Notes under the pieces: generated by a model
The model's database searches: none
Seen by the model: the letters and a program-made list of their open reading frames with translations, nothing else
Told to the model about the DNA's origin: nothing
NCBI GenBank assembly: GCA_964390805.1
Contig: CAYMKL010000013.1
Coordinates: 14,587-78,586, forward strand
DNA length: 64,000 nucleotides
DNA from: CAYMKL01 sp964390805
GTDB lineage: Bacteria > Chloroflexota > Anaerolineae > VGOG01
Direction: 5' to 3'
In this document: piece after piece, positions 23,316 to 30,588 of the stretch
Layout: each line of letters starts with the position of its first letter
Position numbering within the stretch: the first letter of the stretch is position 1
Translations under genes and position numbers: made by a program

Positions 23316-23383
23316 CCCTCCCCCTCGAGGGGGAGGGAGAAAAAAGCGTTCCCCCTCCCTCCCAGGGAGGGGGTTAGGGGGAG
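23316..23383. repeat. GC-rich palindromic element after the corrinoid gene
   Basis: CCCTCCCCCTCGAGGGGGAGGG is a perfect 22-bp palindrome (23316-23337), followed by an imperfect pair CCCCCTCCCTCCCAGGGAGGGGG and a G-rich tail to about 23383. It resembles dispersed intergenic stem-loops and could protect the 3' end of the mttB3-corrinoid message. It has no T-run. Confidence 0.75.
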
Positions 23384-23423
23384 GGTCAACCGCGTCGCGT
23401 AGTGAACCGAAGGTTAGATACCA

Positions 23424-24107
23424 ATGCTACCTATCGTCATCATCGCTTGCCGGGTGCTGGAGAGCCTCATCGAGGAGCTGCTGAACGGCGCCAGGCCGCG
23501 GACAATCTACATGGACTACGGCCTGCACCGGCTGCCGCAGACAATGCCTGCCACCCTGCAAGCTGAACTCGATGCGCTACCCGAGCCCTCGTTGGTGATG
23601 CTGGGCTACGGCTTGTGCGGCAACGGGTTGCTTGGGTTGCAGGCCGGGCCCCACACCCTGGTGGTCCCCCGGGCCGATGATTGCATCGCCTTGCTCCTGG
23701 GCTCCTACGAGACCTACATCGAAGAGTTCAACGCCGTCCCGGGCACCTACTACTTGACCAAGGGCTGGTTGGAGAGTGGCAGCCACCCCCTCAAAGAGTA
23801 TCGGGAGTACCAGGAGAAGTATGGCCAGGCCAGGGCCGAATGGTTGATGGACCAGCAATACCACAACTATCGCCGGCTGATCTTCGTGGCCCACAGCCAG
23901 GCTGAGCTGGAAGAGTATCGGCCCCAGGCGCTGGAGGTGGCCCGCTTCTGCGAGGAACGCTGGGGGATGAGCTACGAAGAGCGGCTAGGCTCCGACTCGT
24001 TCATTCGCGGCCTCTTGGCAGCCCCCGAATCGCTGGAGCAGTTGGGAAGCGACTTCCTGGTCATCCCCCCGGGTAGCGAGGTGCGACAGAACCGGTTTTT
24101 GCGCTAG
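23424..24107 (+). CDS. DUF1638 protein
   Basis: The 227-residue protein matches the DUF1638 pattern. IIACRVLESLIEELL is at the start, with LVMLGYGLCGNGLLGLQAG about residues 57-75, VVPRADDCIALLLGS and GTYYLTKGWLESG. The conserved Cys residues in ACRVL, GLCGNG and DDCIAL suggest metal or corrinoid-related binding, but no activity is established. DUF1638 genes are frequently found beside MttB/corrinoid genes, as here. It follows the corrinoid gene with its own ATG and may help load or repair the corrinoid protein; that is a guess. Confidence 0.87.
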   Translation: MLPIVIIACRVLESLIEELLNGARPRTIYMDYGLHRLPQTMPATLQAELDALPEPSLVMLGYGLCGNGLLGLQAGPHTLVVPRADDCIALLLGSYETYIEEFNAVPGTYYLTKGWLESGSHPLKEYREYQEKYGQARAEWLMDQQYHNYRRLIFVAHSQAELEEYRPQALEVARFCEERWGMSYEERLGSDSFIRGLLAAPESLEQLGSDFLVIPPGSEVRQNRFLR

Positions 24108-24109
24108 CT

Positions 24110-24345
24110 AGTTAGCGATTGAAATCGCCTCTAGTGGGCTTGCAGCCGAGCGTCCACCTACGTGNNNNNNNNNNNNNNNNNNNNNNNNNNNNNNNNNNNN
24201 NNNNNNNNNNNNNNNNNNNNNNNNNNNNNNNNNNNNNNNNNNNNNNNNNNNNNNNNNNNNNNNNTTTGCCGAACGGTGGACAGCCAGCTTTAGCTCTACA
24301 GGCGCGGTTTCAACCGCTAGCCCAAGTTACCAAGGAGAAAAGAAC
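24110..24345. repeat. MITE-like element, first copy, containing a scaffold gap
   Basis: The terminal sequences AGCGATTGAAATCGC (left) and GCGGTTTCAACCGCT (right) are near-complementary inverted repeats, and internal GCTTGCAGCCGAGCGTCCACC and GAACGGTGGACAGCCAG are shared with the second copy. Bases 24165-24264 are 100 N. The copy ends with CCAAGGAGAAAAGAACATGAGAGT, which repeats the ribosome site and start of the following mttB gene. Confidence 0.85.
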
Positions 24346-24351
24346 ATGAGA

Positions 24352-24525
24352 GTTAGCGATTGAAATCGCCTCTAGTGGGCTTGCAGCCGAGCGTCCACCT
24401 ACGTGGACGCGTCTGTCCACGCAGGCTTCGTCGTGAGCTTTGCCGAACGGTGGACAGCCAGCTTTAGCTCTACAGGCGCGGTTTCAACCGCTATCCAAGT
24501 AGTCACCAAGGAGAAAAGAACATGA
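24352..24525. repeat. MITE-like element, second copy, abutting mttB copy 4
   Basis: This complete copy runs from AGCGATTGAAATCGC to GCGGTTTCAACCGCT, then CACCAAGGAGAAAAGAACATGAGAGTC, which is the ribosome site and start of the next gene. Comparison shows that 33 bases of the first copy fall in the gap, so the 100-N run may hide only that much, or the duplication may be an assembly artefact. Confidence 0.85.
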
Positions 24526-25994
24526 GAGTCAACTACCAAGTAAATACAACGCCCCAGTTCCGCATCCTTTCCGATGGCCAGATCGAGGAGATCTTCTTCG
24601 CCGCCTTGGAAGTGCTGAGGGAGACGGGAGTTAGAGTCTACAGTGAAGAAGCTCTGGATCTCCTGCAGGAGGAGGGAGCGTACATCAGCGACGACACGCT
24701 GGTACATATTCCCGCTGCAATGGTCGAGGAGGCCGTGGCTGAGGCACCTGAGCGAATCGTGGTCGCCGGTCGGGATCGCTCGAAGAAGATCGCCCTGGAA
24801 AAGGATCATATCTACTTCGGCACAGGCTCCGATTGCCCCTTCATCCGCGACCCCTACACCAACGAGCGGAGGCGCTACGCCTACAAGGACAGCTACAACG
24901 CGGCCAAGATCGCTGATGCCCTGCCCCATATTGACTTCTATATGCCTTTGGGGCTAACTTCGGACGTGCCCATCGGCACCTACGACCGGCATCAGTTGTT
25001 GGCTGCGCTCCAGGGCGTGACCAAGCCTCTGGTCGTCACCGCTGTGGACAGGGAGGGCCTGGCCGATCAGTACCAGATGGCCTGCGAAGTGGTGGGTGGA
25101 GAGGACGAGTTCCAAAGGACGCCCCTCTTCGTGATCTATACCGAGCCCAGCTCACCCCTGGAACACTCCAAGGATGCGACAGAGAAAGTGCTCTACGCGG
25201 CCGAGAAGAACATCCCCACCATCATCACCCCTTGCCCCAGCGCTGGCGGAACGGCGCCGGCCACTATGGCTGGCCTTCTGGTGCAGGCCCTGGCCGAGAC
25301 CCTGTCGGGCATCGTCATGTCTCAACTGAAAAAAGAGGGGGCGCCTGTGATCATGGGTGGAGTGGTGACCATCATGGACATGCTCACCACCACCTATTCC
25401 TATGGCGCGCCGGAGCTATCCCTGCTCAGCGCGGGTTTGACCGAGATCGCCAAATGGCTGGGCCTGCCCATGTTCTCCACCGCGGGCTGCAGCGACGCCA
25501 AGGCGGTAGACCAGCAGGCAGCCATCGAGGGCGCGATTTCCATTGCCACGGCGGCCCTTTCAGGCGCCAGCCTGATACACGACGTGGGGTATCTGGAGTC
25601 CGGCCTGGTCGGCTCCTACGACATGCTGGTCATGTCCAATGAGACCATCGGTATGGTCAAGCGCATCATGGGGGGCATCCCCGTGGACGAGGAAACCCTG
25701 GCCGTGGATGTCATCGCCGAAGTAGGCCCCGGCGGCCACTTCCTGGGCGAGAAGCATACCCTGAAGCACTTCAGGGAGTTCTGGCGACCGGAGCTAATTG
25801 ACCGATCCAAGGTTGATGATTGGGAGGCGGCCGGCTCCAGGACCCTGGGTGATCGGGTGCACGAGAAGGTCATCAACCTGATCGAGACCTACGAACCCGA
25901 GCCTATCCCTGAGGACGTGGAGAACAGGCTGAAGGACATCATCGCCCAGGCCGACGAGCGACACAAGGAAGAAGAGAAAGTAGCTCTGGCATAA
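24522..25994 (+). CDS. MttB-superfamily corrinoid methyltransferase, copy 4
   Basis: The 490-residue protein starts MRVNYQVNTTPQFRILSDGQ, nearly the same as copy 3. It shares GGTAPATMAGLLVQAL, AGCSDAKAVDQQA (about 321-333), GPGGHFLGEKHTLKHFREFW and DRSKVDDWEAAGSRTLGDRV. It is probably a recent duplicate of copy 3 with a different substrate. No amber codon lies inside. The ATG is behind AAGGAGAAAAG within the duplicated MITE-like element. Expected role: methyl transfer from an N-methyl compound to the corrinoid protein. Confidence 0.94.
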   Translation: MRVNYQVNTTPQFRILSDGQIEEIFFAALEVLRETGVRVYSEEALDLLQEEGAYISDDTLVHIPAAMVEEAVAEAPERIVVAGRDRSKKIALEKDHIYFGTGSDCPFIRDPYTNERRRYAYKDSYNAAKIADALPHIDFYMPLGLTSDVPIGTYDRHQLLAALQGVTKPLVVTAVDREGLADQYQMACEVVGGEDEFQRTPLFVIYTEPSSPLEHSKDATEKVLYAAEKNIPTIITPCPSAGGTAPATMAGLLVQALAETLSGIVMSQLKKEGAPVIMGGVVTIMDMLTTTYSYGAPELSLLSAGLTEIAKWLGLPMFSTAGCSDAKAVDQQAAIEGAISIATAALSGASLIHDVGYLESGLVGSYDMLVMSNETIGMVKRIMGGIPVDEETLAVDVIAEVGPGGHFLGEKHTLKHFREFWRPELIDRSKVDDWEAAGSRTLGDRVHEKVINLIETYEPEPIPEDVENRLKDIIAQADERHKEEEKVALA

Positions 25995-26003
25995 CTGTTC
26001 ACT

Positions 26004-26137
26004 TGCTCCCGCTGGACCCTAGTCCAGTGGCCTCGGCAGCCTGTTGTGACCCTGACCAGGTAGGTCCAGTGCTTTTCGGCGCCCGACTGCGCGTTCGGGG
26101 CAGTGGGCCAGGGCTTGCCCTGAGCTTGCCGAAGGGT
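26004..26137. repeat. Dispersed repeat units after mttB copy 4
   Basis: The gap 25995-26337 has no gene. It contains TGCTCCCGCTGGACCCTAGT (26004-26023), matching the hairpin at 60251-60270 with one change. At 26115-26137 it has TGCCCTGAGCTTGCCGAAGGG, a member of the CCTTCGACAAGCTCAGG family that also occurs inside hyuA and the giant gene. Confidence 0.8.
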
Positions 26138-26274
26138 CCGCTGTGAGCACGAGGTGAATAGATACGCTCTGGCATGGCGTAGGGCCTGCCCTGAGCGCAG
26201 CAGAACGAACTGGTATGACCAACCAAGCAGGGCAGGGGCGTGCCTCTGCCCTGCTCTCTGCAATAATAACTGCT

Positions 26275-26323
26275 GGATGTTGGAGGTTGGAAGGTCTGAC
26301 AATCCAACATCCAACATCCAATG
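26275..26323. repeat. CCAACAT-type short repeat before the YbaK gene
   Basis: GGATGTTGGA (26275-26284) pairs with TCCAACATCC (26303-26312), followed by one more CCAACATCC-like unit. It is the same family as the CCAATCT repeats at 5656 and 6912, placed just upstream of the ribosome site at about 26327. Confidence 0.78.
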
Positions 26324-26337
26324 ACGGGAGGCCGCCG

Positions 26338-26832
26338 ATGGGCAAGACCATAGTCATGCGTGTCTTGGAGGCGAAAGGCATTTCTTACACAGTTCACAAG
26401 CACGCCCGCAAGCAATACACGGCCGAGGGGGTGGCTGAAGACCTGGGTGTGCCGGTAGCCTGGGTGGTGAAGGCCATGATCGTAAAGCGAGGGTCCCCGC
26501 CGCGATCGGGCGGGAATTTCGCGCTGGTAGCCGTCTCCGGCGACAAGCAGTTGAGCCTGAAAAAGGTGGCTGAGGCCCTGGGCGAGAAGGACGTCGCCAT
26601 GGCCTCGGGGCGAGATGTGCAAAGAGTGACCGGCTTCCAGGTCGGAGCCGTGTCCGTGGTAGGCTTCCGTCGGAAGGACATTACCGCCTTTGTGGACCAG
26701 GGGGTTCTGGCGCTGGAGCGGGCGTTCATCAGCTCTGGCCGCCCCGACGCCGGATTGGCCCTGGCGCCCCAGGATCTACTGCGGGCTATCGAGAATGCTC
26801 AGGTGGGTGATTTTGCCGTAAGCGCCTCATGA
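26338..26832 (+). CDS. YbaK/EbsC-family (aminoacyl-tRNA deacylase) protein
   Basis: The 164-residue protein begins MRVLEAKGISYTVHKH, then AEGVAEDLGVPVAWVVKAMIVK, VAVSGDKQLSLKKVAEALG and a C-terminal VFVDQG-like segment (ITAFVDQGVLALERAFISSG). This is the fold of YbaK Cys-tRNA(Pro) deacylase. The conserved Lys in VVKAMIVK is present. The start is ATG 26338 with GGGAGG; the frame extends upstream through a repeat without another good start. Role: hydrolysis of mischarged tRNA. It sits between two mttB genes by chance or cotranscription; no functional link is evident. Confidence 0.88.
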   Translation: MGKTIVMRVLEAKGISYTVHKHARKQYTAEGVAEDLGVPVAWVVKAMIVKRGSPPRSGGNFALVAVSGDKQLSLKKVAEALGEKDVAMASGRDVQRVTGFQVGAVSVVGFRRKDITAFVDQGVLALERAFISSGRPDAGLALAPQDLLRAIENAQVGDFAVSAS

Positions 26833-26882
26833 TGAAGAGGCTGCATACAGGTGCATCTACGATAATTGAGGAGGAATATACC

Positions 26883-28331
26883 ATGATCAACAGTAATCAT
26901 GTTATCCAGGGTACCCCGGGCATGCAGGTACTCAGCGATGACCAGAAGGCGCAAGTGCATCAGGCGACGTTGGAGCTCTTACGCCGGACTGGGGTGCGGG
27001 TTGTGGCGCCCGAGGTGCGAGAGCTCCTGGATAAGGCCGGCTGCTGGCTCGACGGCGATAGAGTGCGCATCCCGCCCCATCTGATCGAATGGGCCATCCG
27101 TACCGCACCTCATCGCGTGGTGATGTGCGACCGTGATGGCAACGCCGCGATGTTTCTGGAAGGCCGCAAGGGGTACTATGGCACAGGTTCTGACACGCCT
27201 TTCGTCCTCGATGCCTACACCGGAGAACGGCGGCAGGCGGTGCTGGCCGACGTGGCCAACGTCGCGCGCCTGGTAGATGGGCTACCCAACATTGACTTTC
27301 TGATGTGCATGGGCATCGCCTCCGACGTGACCGACACGATTTCGGATCTGCACCACTTCCGGGCGATGGTCAGCAACACCGTCAAGCCCATCATCTATAC
27401 AGCGTGGAGCCGCCAGAACCTGGGGGATATCATCGAAATGGCCGAGGCAGTAGCGGGTGGGGCTGAAGCGTTGCGACGCAACCCGTTCTGTGCCCTCTAT
27501 AGCGAGCCCATCTCGCCGCTGACGCACGCCAAGGAAAGCTGCGAAAAGCTGCTCTACATCGCTAGCAAGGGGCTGCCGGTGGTCTACACGCCGGGAATGC
27601 AGATCGGTGGCACGGCTCCCGTAACGGTGGCCGGTGCTTTGCTGCAGGCTAATGCCGAGCAACTCAGCGGATTGCTGATCTGCCAATTAATCCGGGAAGG
27701 TGCGCCGGTGGTAGGTGCCGGTGGTATCCTGTACATGGATATGTCCCAGGGGCTTATCTCCTACGCCGCACCCGAGTTCATGTTGGCGATGGCTGCCTTT
27801 AGCGAGATGTGTCACTACTACGATCTGCCCATATTCTCCTTCGCCGGCTGCTCCGATGCCAAGAACTTCGATCAGCAGGCCGCGGCCGAAGGTACGCTGT
27901 CAATGTTGATCACGGCCTTGAGCGGTGGCAACCTGATCCACGACGTCGGCTACATCGAGTCAGGACTGACTGCCTCCTATGAGCTGCTGGTCAGTATGGA
28001 CGAGATCGCGGGCCTGGTCAAGCGTTTCATGCGGGGGGTCGAGATCACGGAAGAGACACTGGCCCTGGAGGTGATTGACGGGGTGGGCCCCGGCGGCCAC
28101 TTTGTGGATCAAGGCCATACCTTGCGGCACTTCCGTAATAACTGGTTCCCCAGTCTGCTCGATCGGAAGAATCGAAGGGATTGGGAGGCCGGTGGGCAGC
28201 TCACCCTGGGTGACCGGGCGGCGGCCCGGGTGCGGGAGATTCTGGAGCACCATGAACCGGCGCCGCTGGACGAGGTGACGGTCGCTGAACTGGAGGCTGT
28301 CATCCAGAGAGCCGAGGAGCGGGTGCGGTAG
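26883..28331 (+). CDS. MttB-superfamily corrinoid methyltransferase, copy 5
   Basis: The 482-residue protein starts at ATG 26883 behind GAGGAGG; the upstream in-frame ATG at 26829 has no ribosome site. It retains GGTAPVTVAGALLQAN, AGCSDAKNFDQQA (about 323-335), GPGGHFVDQGHTLRHFRNNW and the C-terminal WEAGGQLTLGDRA. No internal amber codon occurs, but the gene ends in TAG. The same frame continues for 63 more codons into a fragment of a B12-dependent methionine-synthase activation domain. Function as for the other copies. Confidence 0.93.
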   Translation: MINSNHVIQGTPGMQVLSDDQKAQVHQATLELLRRTGVRVVAPEVRELLDKAGCWLDGDRVRIPPHLIEWAIRTAPHRVVMCDRDGNAAMFLEGRKGYYGTGSDTPFVLDAYTGERRQAVLADVANVARLVDGLPNIDFLMCMGIASDVTDTISDLHHFRAMVSNTVKPIIYTAWSRQNLGDIIEMAEAVAGGAEALRRNPFCALYSEPISPLTHAKESCEKLLYIASKGLPVVYTPGMQIGGTAPVTVAGALLQANAEQLSGLLICQLIREGAPVVGAGGILYMDMSQGLISYAAPEFMLAMAAFSEMCHYYDLPIFSFAGCSDAKNFDQQAAAEGTLSMLITALSGGNLIHDVGYIESGLTASYELLVSMDEIAGLVKRFMRGVEITEETLALEVIDGVGPGGHFVDQGHTLRHFRNNWFPSLLDRKNRRDWEAGGQLTLGDRAAARVREILEHHEPAPLDEVTVAELEAVIQRAEERVR

Positions 28332-28523
28332 GTCCAATGCGCCCTGTTGCCTTTGGCCGACATCGGCGTGCGGCTGAACAAACACTGCATGCTAGAACCG
28401 CAAAAGTCGGCCTCCGGGGTCATTGGCCTGGGACGTGATTACGAGTCGCACGAAGTTGGGTCGGTTTGCCGCTACTGTGCCTGGAAGGGCAATTGCTGGC
28501 GGTGGAGAGGGAGTGAAGCATGA
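28332..28523 (+). pseudogene. C-terminal remnant of a vitamin-B12-dependent methionine synthase activation-domain protein
   Basis: The frame directly after the mttB5 TAG encodes ADIGVRLNKHCMLEPQKSAS, then GVIGLGRDYESHE and CRYCAWKGNCW. It resembles the end of the short reactivation-domain proteins (pattern IGVRL, then KS-SGVIG, then a final Cys-x2-Cys-x5-Cys) common in MttB gene clusters. The N-terminal two-thirds are missing and no start codon with a ribosome site is seen. Its TGA overlaps the hyuA ATG (ATGA), so the downstream junction is intact and a larger gene was probably truncated by a deletion that fused it to mttB5. Confidence 0.7.
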
Positions 28524-30586
28524 CAGTTGCATTGGGGATTGACACAGGTGGGACGTATACCGACGCCGTGCTGGTGGATCACGCCACGGGCGAGGTGCTG
28601 GCTGCAGCCAAGGCGCTGACCACGCGGCATGACCTGTCCATCGGCATCGAGGCAGCGATGGCGGCTGTGTTTGAAGCGGAAAAGTCTTTGTCGCCGGAGG
28701 CCGTGGATCTGGTGGCCCTCTCGACCACGTTTGCGACCAACGCCATCGCCGAGGGACAGGGCAGCCCTGTTTGCTTGCTGCTTATTGGCTACGATCCAGA
28801 GTTGATGGAGCAGTACGGCTTCCAGCACGAACTGGTGACTGATGATGTGGTCTATCTGGATGGCGGGCACGATGTGCTGGGCGATGAGGTCGCGCCGCTG
28901 GACGAGGACGCGGCGCGGGAGGCAATCCTGGCTCGGCGCGGGAAGGTCGAGTCCTTTGCGGTATCAGGCTACTTCGGGGTGCGCAATCCCACCCATGAGC
29001 TGCGGGTGCGAAGACTGGTAGAAGAGCTGACCGGCCCTTCGACAAGCCCTTCGACAGGCTCAGGACGGCGTTCAGGGCAGGGGCTATCCGTCACCTGCGG
29101 CCACGAGCTCACCACTCGCCTCAACGCCGTGCGGCGGGCAACGACGGTGACCCTCAATGCCCGCCTGATTCCGTTGCTGCGGGAACTGATCGCCACCGTG
29201 CGCCAGACGTTGGATGAGCAGGCTATCGCCGCCCCGCTGATGGTGGTCAAGGGGGATGGGTCATTGGTGCGGGCCGAGTGGGCCATGCGGCGCCCCATCG
29301 AGACCATCCTCTCCGGCCCGGCGGCCAGCGCAGTGGGCGCCTGGCATCTGGCCGGACGGCGTGACGTGTGGGTGGTAGACGTAGGCGGCACGACCACCGA
29401 CATCGCCGCGTTGAGCGATGGCCAGCCTCGCCTCAATTCGGAAGGGGCGCGGGTCGGTGGCTGGCGGACGATGGTGGAGGCAGTGGACGTGCACACCACG
29501 GGACTGGGTGGTGATAGCTACGTGCGCTTCGATCGTCAGAGGCAGTTGATCATCGGCCCACGGCGCGCCGTGCCCCTGTGCCTGCTGGCCAGCGAGCATC
29601 CTGAGGTGCTGGGAGAGCTTCGCCGTCAGGCCGCATCGCCAGAGAGGGAAGACGCGGCGGCTCAGTTTGTGCTGTCGTGGCGGCGGCCCGTCAACTGGCT
29701 CTCCAACGAGGACATGGAACTGCTGGATCGCCTGGAGACGGGGCCGCAGTCGTTGGCCTTGCTGACCCGCGAGGCGCGCTACAGTTGGCTGGTGCGGCGG
29801 CGGATTGAGGAGCTGGAGGCTCGGCGTGTGGTGCAGCGGGCCGGCTTTACACCGACGGATGCCCTGCACGTTCTGGGCCGCTTTCAGCAATGGAATGTGG
29901 AGGCCTCGCAGTTGGGGGCAGAGATACTGGCTGCCCAGGTGGACTTGCCGGTAGAAAGGTTCTGCGGGCAGGTGGTGCGGGGGATGTCGAACCGTGTGGC
30001 AACAGAGTTAGTGAGCAAGGTGCTGGAGGATGAGGTCAGCCCGCCCCATTGGGAGGGGGAGCCGACGGCAGCGGCGTTGCTGGAGCGAGCGCTCAACAAT
30101 CCTGGTGATGGGGACCTGAGCTGTGACTTGACGCTGCGGCGGCCGCTGGTGGCCATCGGCGCGCCGGTGGGGGCCTACATGCCCCGCGTGGCCGAGCGGT
30201 TGCACACCGAGTTGATCATCCCCCCTCACGCGGGGGTGGCGAACGCGGTGGGGGCTGTGTCGGGCGGCGTCATCCAGCGGCTGCGAGTGCTGATCAGCTC
30301 CGTGGGTGGCGGCGATCAGTTCCGCCTGCACCTGCCCGATGGCGTGCACGACTTCGCGGACCTGGAGGAGGCCGTGGGCCACGCGCGGCGAGTGATGTCC
30401 GCTCACGTCGAAGCGCTGGCTCATCAGGCGGGTGCAGGGCAGGTGGAGGTGCGGATGGCCCGCACGGACCGCCAGGCGGGGGTGGCGGCGGGCTGGGGAC
30501 AAGAGGTTTATCTGGGGACGGAGTTGATCTTCACGGCGGTGGGGCGACCCAGCCCGGCGAGTCGCCAGGGGAGGGTCAGCGTTTGA
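28520..30586 (+). CDS. Hydantoinase/oxoprolinase A (HyuA-like, ASKHA fold) protein
   Basis: The 688-residue protein has the N-terminal phosphate loop GIDTGGTYTDAVL (6-18) and a second phosphate motif VVDVGGTTTDIA (about 284-295) with LSGPAASAVGA before it, the HyuA/ASKHA arrangement. A winged-helix-like piece (LTREARYSWLVRRRIEEL) is near residues 415-432. Residues 171-189 (TGPSTSPSTGSGRRSGQG) are coded by an in-frame palindromic repeat. HyuA proteins use ATP to open hydantoin or oxoproline rings, normally with HyuB, which is absent here; the next gene is on the other strand. In this cluster it may instead serve corrinoid activation or N-methylhydantoin breakdown. Both are hypotheses. Confidence 0.85.
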   Translation: MTVALGIDTGGTYTDAVLVDHATGEVLAAAKALTTRHDLSIGIEAAMAAVFEAEKSLSPEAVDLVALSTTFATNAIAEGQGSPVCLLLIGYDPELMEQYGFQHELVTDDVVYLDGGHDVLGDEVAPLDEDAAREAILARRGKVESFAVSGYFGVRNPTHELRVRRLVEELTGPSTSPSTGSGRRSGQGLSVTCGHELTTRLNAVRRATTVTLNARLIPLLRELIATVRQTLDEQAIAAPLMVVKGDGSLVRAEWAMRRPIETILSGPAASAVGAWHLAGRRDVWVVDVGGTTTDIAALSDGQPRLNSEGARVGGWRTMVEAVDVHTTGLGGDSYVRFDRQRQLIIGPRRAVPLCLLASEHPEVLGELRRQAASPEREDAAAQFVLSWRRPVNWLSNEDMELLDRLETGPQSLALLTREARYSWLVRRRIEELEARRVVQRAGFTPTDALHVLGRFQQWNVEASQLGAEILAAQVDLPVERFCGQVVRGMSNRVATELVSKVLEDEVSPPHWEGEPTAAALLERALNNPGDGDLSCDLTLRRPLVAIGAPVGAYMPRVAERLHTELIIPPHAGVANAVGAVSGGVIQRLRVLISSVGGGDQFRLHLPDGVHDFADLEEAVGHARRVMSAHVEALAHQAGAGQVEVRMARTDRQAGVAAGWGQEVYLGTELIFTAVGRPSPASRQGRVSV
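29034..29078. repeat. Palindromic repeat inserted in frame inside hyuA
   Basis: CCCTTCGACAAGCCCTTCGACAGG and the following CTCAGGACGGCGTTCAGGGCA are members of the dispersed CCTTCGACAAGCTCAGG family. The insertion keeps the frame and adds about 15-18 residues between the strand VRRLVEEL and the next conserved block VTCGHEL. Confidence 0.85.
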
Positions 30587-30588
30587 GA

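Noticed and set aside
24119..24349. 76-codon frame across the second scaffold gap
   Set aside because: It reads through N bases and a MITE-like element; there is no evidence of a protein.
8361..28331. Pyrrolysine-containing trimethylamine methyltransferase
   Set aside because: None of the five MttB frames has an internal TAG and no pyl genes are seen, so trimethylamine is not a supported substrate.
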